NCBI GenBank assembly: GCA_016794765.1
Contig: JAEUJG010000410.1
Span: 1-9,092, forward strand
DNA length: 9,092 nucleotides
Direction: 5' to 3'
Source of the DNA: Spirochaetaceae bacterium
Lineage (GTDB): Bacteria > Spirochaetota > Spirochaetia > Treponematales > Rectinemataceae
Shown here: positions 6,244-9,092 of the stretch, one piece after another
Position numbering within the stretch: the first letter of the stretch is position 1
Layout: each line of letters begins with the position of its first letter
The notes under the pieces: generated by a model
Database searches by the model: none
What the model was told of the DNA's origin: nothing
Seen by the model: the letters and a program-made list of their open reading frames with translations, nothing else
Program-made: the position numbers and the translations under genes

Positions 6244-7401
6244 ATGAAAAAACGCAGCATTCTATCGGTTTCGGACGACGATCTTCTTTTCGACAGGGTC
6301 CGGGAAGCGGCGCCGCCGGGTTGCGAGTGCGTGCTGGCCTCCGACTGTTCCGCCGCCCTCGAGATCGCCCGGGAAAGCAAGCCCGACCTCGTGATCGTCG
6401 CGCTGGAGCAGGGCAGGCCTTCCGGCGGCCTTGCCGTCGGGGCTTCCGTCCCTTCCGCCTTGGCCTCTTTCGATTCGGGAGAGGGCCTTGCCGCCGCCGG
6501 CGACGGCAGCGCGGCCGTATCCGTCCTTGTCGCGCGCGAGGCCCTCGGCGCCGAGGGCCTCTGCCGCTCGCTCAGGCGACTCTACCCGCGCTCGCCGCTC
6601 CAGGTGGTACTTTCGGCGCCCACCCTGTCCAACGCCGCCCGCGCGCTTCCCGCCGGCTTCGACGCGGTTCTCCTCGATGCGGCCAGCCCGGAGCATCTCA
6701 AGCTCGAGTTGCGCGCCGCCTTCCAGCGTCTGGCCCGCGAGGAACTCATGTGCAAGGAGCGCGAGTTTTACTCGGGCGCGGTGCGCCGCGAGGAAAACCT
6801 CTCGAGCCAGCTCCTCGACGAGTTCCTCGCCCTCAAGGAAACCCTCGCGGCCATCACGGCGGCCAAGCGCAGCCTCGAGACCACCAACCGCCGGCTTGAA
6901 CGCGCGGCGACGCGCGACGCCCTTTCGGGCCTACTTAACCGGCAAAGCCTTTTCGAGCGGATCCGGCACGAGATGCGGCGCGCCGATGCCGAGGAAGCCC
7001 CCCTGTCGGGAATCCTCGTCGACATCGACCACTTCAAGGACATCAACGATTCCTACGGGCACCTGGCCGGCGACGCGGTGATCAAGGAGCTCGGACGCCG
7101 CATGTTGCTCCATCTCCGCAAGGGCGACTACGCGGGGCGCTACGGCGGCGAGGAGTTTTTTCTCGTGCTGCCCGGCACCGACCGCCAGCGCGCCTCCCTC
7201 ACCGCGGAACGCATCCGCGAAAGCCTCGTCGCCACCCCCTTCGAGTTCGGGGGGCAGCTCCTCCTCGTCTCCGCGAGTTTCGGCGTGGCCGAGCACCAGG
7301 GCGCGGAAAGCGGCGAGGGACTGATCGAGCGGGCCGACAAGGCGATGTACCGCGCCAAGCAGCTCGGCCGCAACCGCGTCTGCATCGACGGGCAGGACTG
7401 A
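6244..7401 (+). CDS. Diguanylate cyclase with degenerate receiver-like N-terminal domain
   Basis: Makes cyclic di-GMP from two GTP. The C-terminal GGDEF domain (about residues 219-383) has ILVDIDHFKDIND (257-269) with metal-binding Asp260, the active-site GGEEF at 301-305, and an intact inhibitory RxxD site (RKGD, 292-295) five residues before it. It is therefore predicted to be active and product-inhibited. A coiled-coil-like helix (about 155-220) links it to an N-terminal region that resembles a receiver: SILSVSDDD (5-13) supplies the acidic residues, and PDLVIVALEQG (47-57) is the third strand. Ala53 stands where the phosphorylated Asp should be, so classical phosphotransfer seems lost. 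A Gly/Ser/Ala-rich insert occupies about 58-95. The start is 13 bp after the DUF445 stop with only a weak ribosome site, so co-transcription is likely. No transmembrane segment is seen. Confidence 0.92.
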   Translation: MKKRSILSVSDDDLLFDRVREAAPPGCECVLASDCSAALEIARESKPDLVIVALEQGRPSGGLAVGASVPSALASFDSGEGLAAAGDGSAAVSVLVAREALGAEGLCRSLRRLYPRSPLQVVLSAPTLSNAARALPAGFDAVLLDAASPEHLKLELRAAFQRLAREELMCKEREFYSGAVRREENLSSQLLDEFLALKETLAAITAAKRSLETTNRRLERAATRDALSGLLNRQSLFERIRHEMRRADAEEAPLSGILVDIDHFKDINDSYGHLAGDAVIKELGRRMLLHLRKGDYAGRYGGEEFFLVLPGTDRQRASLTAERIRESLVATPFEFGGQLLLVSASFGVAEHQGAESGEGLIERADKAMYRAKQLGRNRVCIDGQD

Positions 7402-7425
7402 AGGCCCCCGCCTTCCGCGCCTGGT

Positions 7426-7442
7426 GGCGCTTCGGCGCGCCG
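7426..7442 (+). terminator. Short UUCG hairpin between convergent genes
   Basis: GCGC (7427-7430), TTCG loop (7431-7434) and GCGC (7435-7438) form a four-bp stem closed by a C-G pair around a UUCG tetraloop, which is unusually stable in RNA. The 3' arm is part of an 8-bp palindrome GGCGCGCC (7434-7441). No T-run follows on either strand, so it is not a classical intrinsic terminator. It lies between the diguanylate cyclase and folC, where a shared stop would be expected. Confidence 0.25.
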
Positions 7443-7490
7443 AGCAGCCCGAGGCCTCGTCGCGGCACGCTCAAGGCGGGCGCGGATGGA

Positions 7491-8846
7491 TCAGGCCTTG
7501 GCGAGCAGGGCCGCCGCCTCGGCGCAGAGGTAAAAGGATCCCGTCACGAGAAGGGGAATGCCCGCCTCGGCCGCCTCGGCGCGCGCCGTGCGGATGGCCT
7601 CCGCCGTGTCGACGATGAGTCGGCTCTCCGCCCCCGCCGCCCTGAAGGACCTTTCCACGATGTCAGGAGCGCTCTCCTTGAAGGTTCCCGGCTTGGTGAC
7701 GATCACCGAGCCGAAGCGCTTGGCCAGGATGGCCGCCAGCTCCTCGTGGTGCTTGTCCACCGCGCAGGCGAAGAGCAGGGCCTTGGGGCCTGGAAAGAGG
7801 GCTTCGAAGCTCTCCAGGCAGAGCCTGACGGAATTCGGCGTGTGCGCCCCGTCGAGCACCACGGGGGGGGCGAGTTTCAGGATCTCGAAGCGGGCCGGCA
7901 GGCTCGCGCGGGCCAAGCCCTCGGCGGCTGCCTCCGGGCTCAGCGACGGTTCGATTTCAGCGGCGGCCAAGAGGGCTAGGGCCATGTTCTCCGCCTGCAC
8001 CGTGCCGATGAGGGGCGTGCGGACGTGGAGGGTTTCGGCGAAGGGGCGTCCCTCCAGGAAGCGAAGACCCGCCCGCGTGCCCGACCGGTCGATGACGAGC
8101 TCCTCCACGGCGACAAGGGATTCCACCTCGCGTAGGGGGCTCCCGCGTTCGGCGCAGGTGTCCCGGAACACCGCGCGGGCCTCGGGCTTCTGCCGGGAAA
8201 CGATGCAGGGCCTGCCCGGCTTGATGATGCCCGCCTTTTCAAAGGCGATCTTGGCTATCGTGTCGCCGAGCCATTCGGTGTGCTCGAGCTCGATCGGCGT
8301 GATGACGCTCGCCGCCGAGGCTACGACATTGGTCGAATCGAGGCGGCCCCCGAGCCCGGTTTCGATGACCGCCGCGTCGCAACCCGCGAGCCTGAAGGCC
8401 AGGAAACCGAGGAGGGTCGTGAGCTCGAAGTAGGTCGGAAGCTCGTCGCCGACGAAGTCCGCCGGGCCCTTGCCGTCCACGAGGGGCATGAGTTCGTCCA
8501 TCGCGCGGAGGAGGATGGCCTCCGGCATTTCCGTGCCGGCCAGGCTGATGCGCTCCTTCCAGCGGAGGAGGTGGGGCGAGGTGTAGAGTCCCACGCGCCG
8601 GCCCGAGGCCTCGAGGATGCGGGCCGTCATCGTGGATACGGAGCCCTTGCCCTTCGAGCCGGCGACATGGATGGTCGGGTAGGCCGATTCCGGATTGCCG
8701 AGGGCCGAGCAGAGGCTCCGCATCCGATCAAGCTTGAACTCGGTCTTTTGGCCTTTCTCCACATTGACGAAATTGAGCAAATACTCGAATATCTCGTCGG
8801 AGTTGCCGAAGGTTCGCATCGTCATGGGGGCATACTGCTCCCCCAT
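7491..8846 (-). CDS. folC: Folylpolyglutamate synthase / dihydrofolate synthase
   Basis: Adds glutamate to folates (and possibly to dihydropteroate) using ATP in the cytoplasm; Mur-ligase superfamily. Numbered from the ATG at 8846, the 451-aa protein has the P-loop HVAGSKGKGS (60-69), TSPHL (89-93), ETGLGGRLDSTN (162-173), EHTEWLG (188-194), FEKAGIIK (202-209, carrying the lysine that is carbamylated in the family), and DGAHTPNS (332-339) in the C-terminal glutamate-ligase domain. VTGSFYL (434-440) is near the end. GAGGA at 8856-8852, 5 nt before ATG 8846, supports this start. ATG codons at 8825 and 8819 are also possible and bring the protein nearer the usual 420-440 aa. The frame is open to 9077, but that extension has no family similarity. 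Whether it has both activities cannot be seen. A C8 run lies in the codons before DGAH. Confidence 0.93.
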   Translation of the reverse strand: MGEQYAPMTMRTFGNSDEIFEYLLNFVNVEKGQKTEFKLDRMRSLCSALGNPESAYPTIHVAGSKGKGSVSTMTARILEASGRRVGLYTSPHLLRWKERISLAGTEMPEAILLRAMDELMPLVDGKGPADFVGDELPTYFELTTLLGFLAFRLAGCDAAVIETGLGGRLDSTNVVASAASVITPIELEHTEWLGDTIAKIAFEKAGIIKPGRPCIVSRQKPEARAVFRDTCAERGSPLREVESLVAVEELVIDRSGTRAGLRFLEGRPFAETLHVRTPLIGTVQAENMALALLAAAEIEPSLSPEAAAEGLARASLPARFEILKLAPPVVLDGAHTPNSVRLCLESFEALFPGPKALLFACAVDKHHEELAAILAKRFGSVIVTKPGTFKESAPDIVERSFRAAGAESRLIVDTAEAIRTARAEAAEAGIPLLVTGSFYLCAEAAALLAKA

Positions 8847-8874
8847 TTCCGTCCTCGTCAAGAGGCGGTACAAT
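8846..8874 (+). promoter_or_regulatory. Weak candidate promoter for the HAD hydrolase gene
   Basis: TACAAT (8869-8874) matches the -10 consensus at 5 of 6 positions, and TTTCCG (8846-8851) at 17 bp upstream matches the -35 at 3 of 6. Transcription would begin near 8881, about 95 nt before the GTG at 8977. The remaining 130-bp gap between the divergent folC and HAD genes shows no other clear signal. Confidence 0.25.
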
Positions 8875-8976
8875 TCCAAGTGAAGTCTACCTTGGGCGAA
8901 CCGGCAAAGGCGGCAACGCGGGCTCAAGCAGGTCCGCCTCGCGCGCCGATACTTGAGGAAAGGGAGAACCAGCAGA

Positions 8977-9092
8977 GTGCGAGCCGAAACCTTCCTTCCT
9001 TCACCGACGCGCCAGGCCCGCCGCCCGGAAAAGGAGCGGCGGACCGGCGTCCTCGTCGCGCTCGACTCGGACGGCACCGTGCTCGACTCGAT
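8977..9092 (+). CDS. HAD-family hydrolase, N-terminal fragment cut by window end
   Basis: Only about 38 residues are present. After a GTG start and a charged 24-residue leader comes GVLVALDSDGTVLDS, whose DxDGTxxD core is haloacid dehalogenase (HAD) motif I. Its first Asp is the nucleophile and the second the general acid/base. Proteins of this superfamily are mostly phosphatases or related phosphotransferases; nothing here tells the substrate. GGGAG (8962-8966) lies 10 nt upstream of the GTG at 8977, the only plausible start codon with a ribosome site after the in-frame stop at 8881. It is divergent from folC. The reading frame is still open at the last base. Identity as a HAD protein is fairly secure from the motif. 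Confidence 0.7.
   Translation, partial: MRAETFLPSPTRQARRPEKERRTGVLVALDSDGTVLDS

Noticed and set aside
8847..9077. N-terminal extension of folC
   Set aside because: Seventy-seven extra residues, Arg-rich, outside the usual FolC length, overlapping the HAD gene start on the other strand. GAGGA supports the internal ATG at 8846.

Overview
This is a GC-rich bacterial chromosomal window with eight complete protein-coding genes, a ninth cut by the right edge, and very little non-coding DNA. The longest gene-free stretches are about 130 bp. Most genes use strongly GC-ending codons. Secreted proteins with loose, spirochaete-like lipobox signals suggest a high-GC Gram-negative, and Spirochaetota is my best guess. 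That assignment rests on signal-peptide style and gene content rather than on any marker gene, so it is tentative. No rRNA, tRNA, CRISPR array, insertion sequence or phage gene was seen.

Left part (1-2576): asnS, asparaginyl-tRNA synthetase, lies on the minus strand. It is divergent from a plus-strand pair made of a small TM2-domain membrane protein with a winged-helix-like C-terminus and a Nudix (MutT-type) hydrolase. The two members of the pair are directly adjacent. The two directions appear to share a 133-bp region with overlapping candidate promoters.

Centre (2610-4123): two genes on the minus strand overlap by ATGA. The first is an exported protein of unknown family, possibly an outer-membrane barrel. 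The second is an exported caspase-like (peptidase C14) protein with an intact His/Cys dyad and an EF-hand-like calcium loop. Both use visibly more A/T-ending codons than their neighbours and look like an accessory insertion. This is the most unusual part of the window.

Right-centre (4180-7401): a plus-strand cluster encodes an SH3-like lipoprotein, a large DUF445 membrane protein and a diguanylate cyclase. The first two overlap by GTGA, and the third starts 13 bp after the second. The cyclase carries a degenerate receiver domain. The cluster suggests an envelope-associated unit with a c-di-GMP output, but no function is proven by the sequence.

Right end (7491-9092): folC (folylpolyglutamate/dihydrofolate synthase) is on the minus strand, convergent with the cyclase gene. 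A HAD-family hydrolase begins at about 8977 on the plus strand and runs off the window. Apart from the caspase pair and the receiver-less cyclase, the genes are ordinary housekeeping or conserved-hypothetical genes. I found no convincing complete new defence or mobile system.
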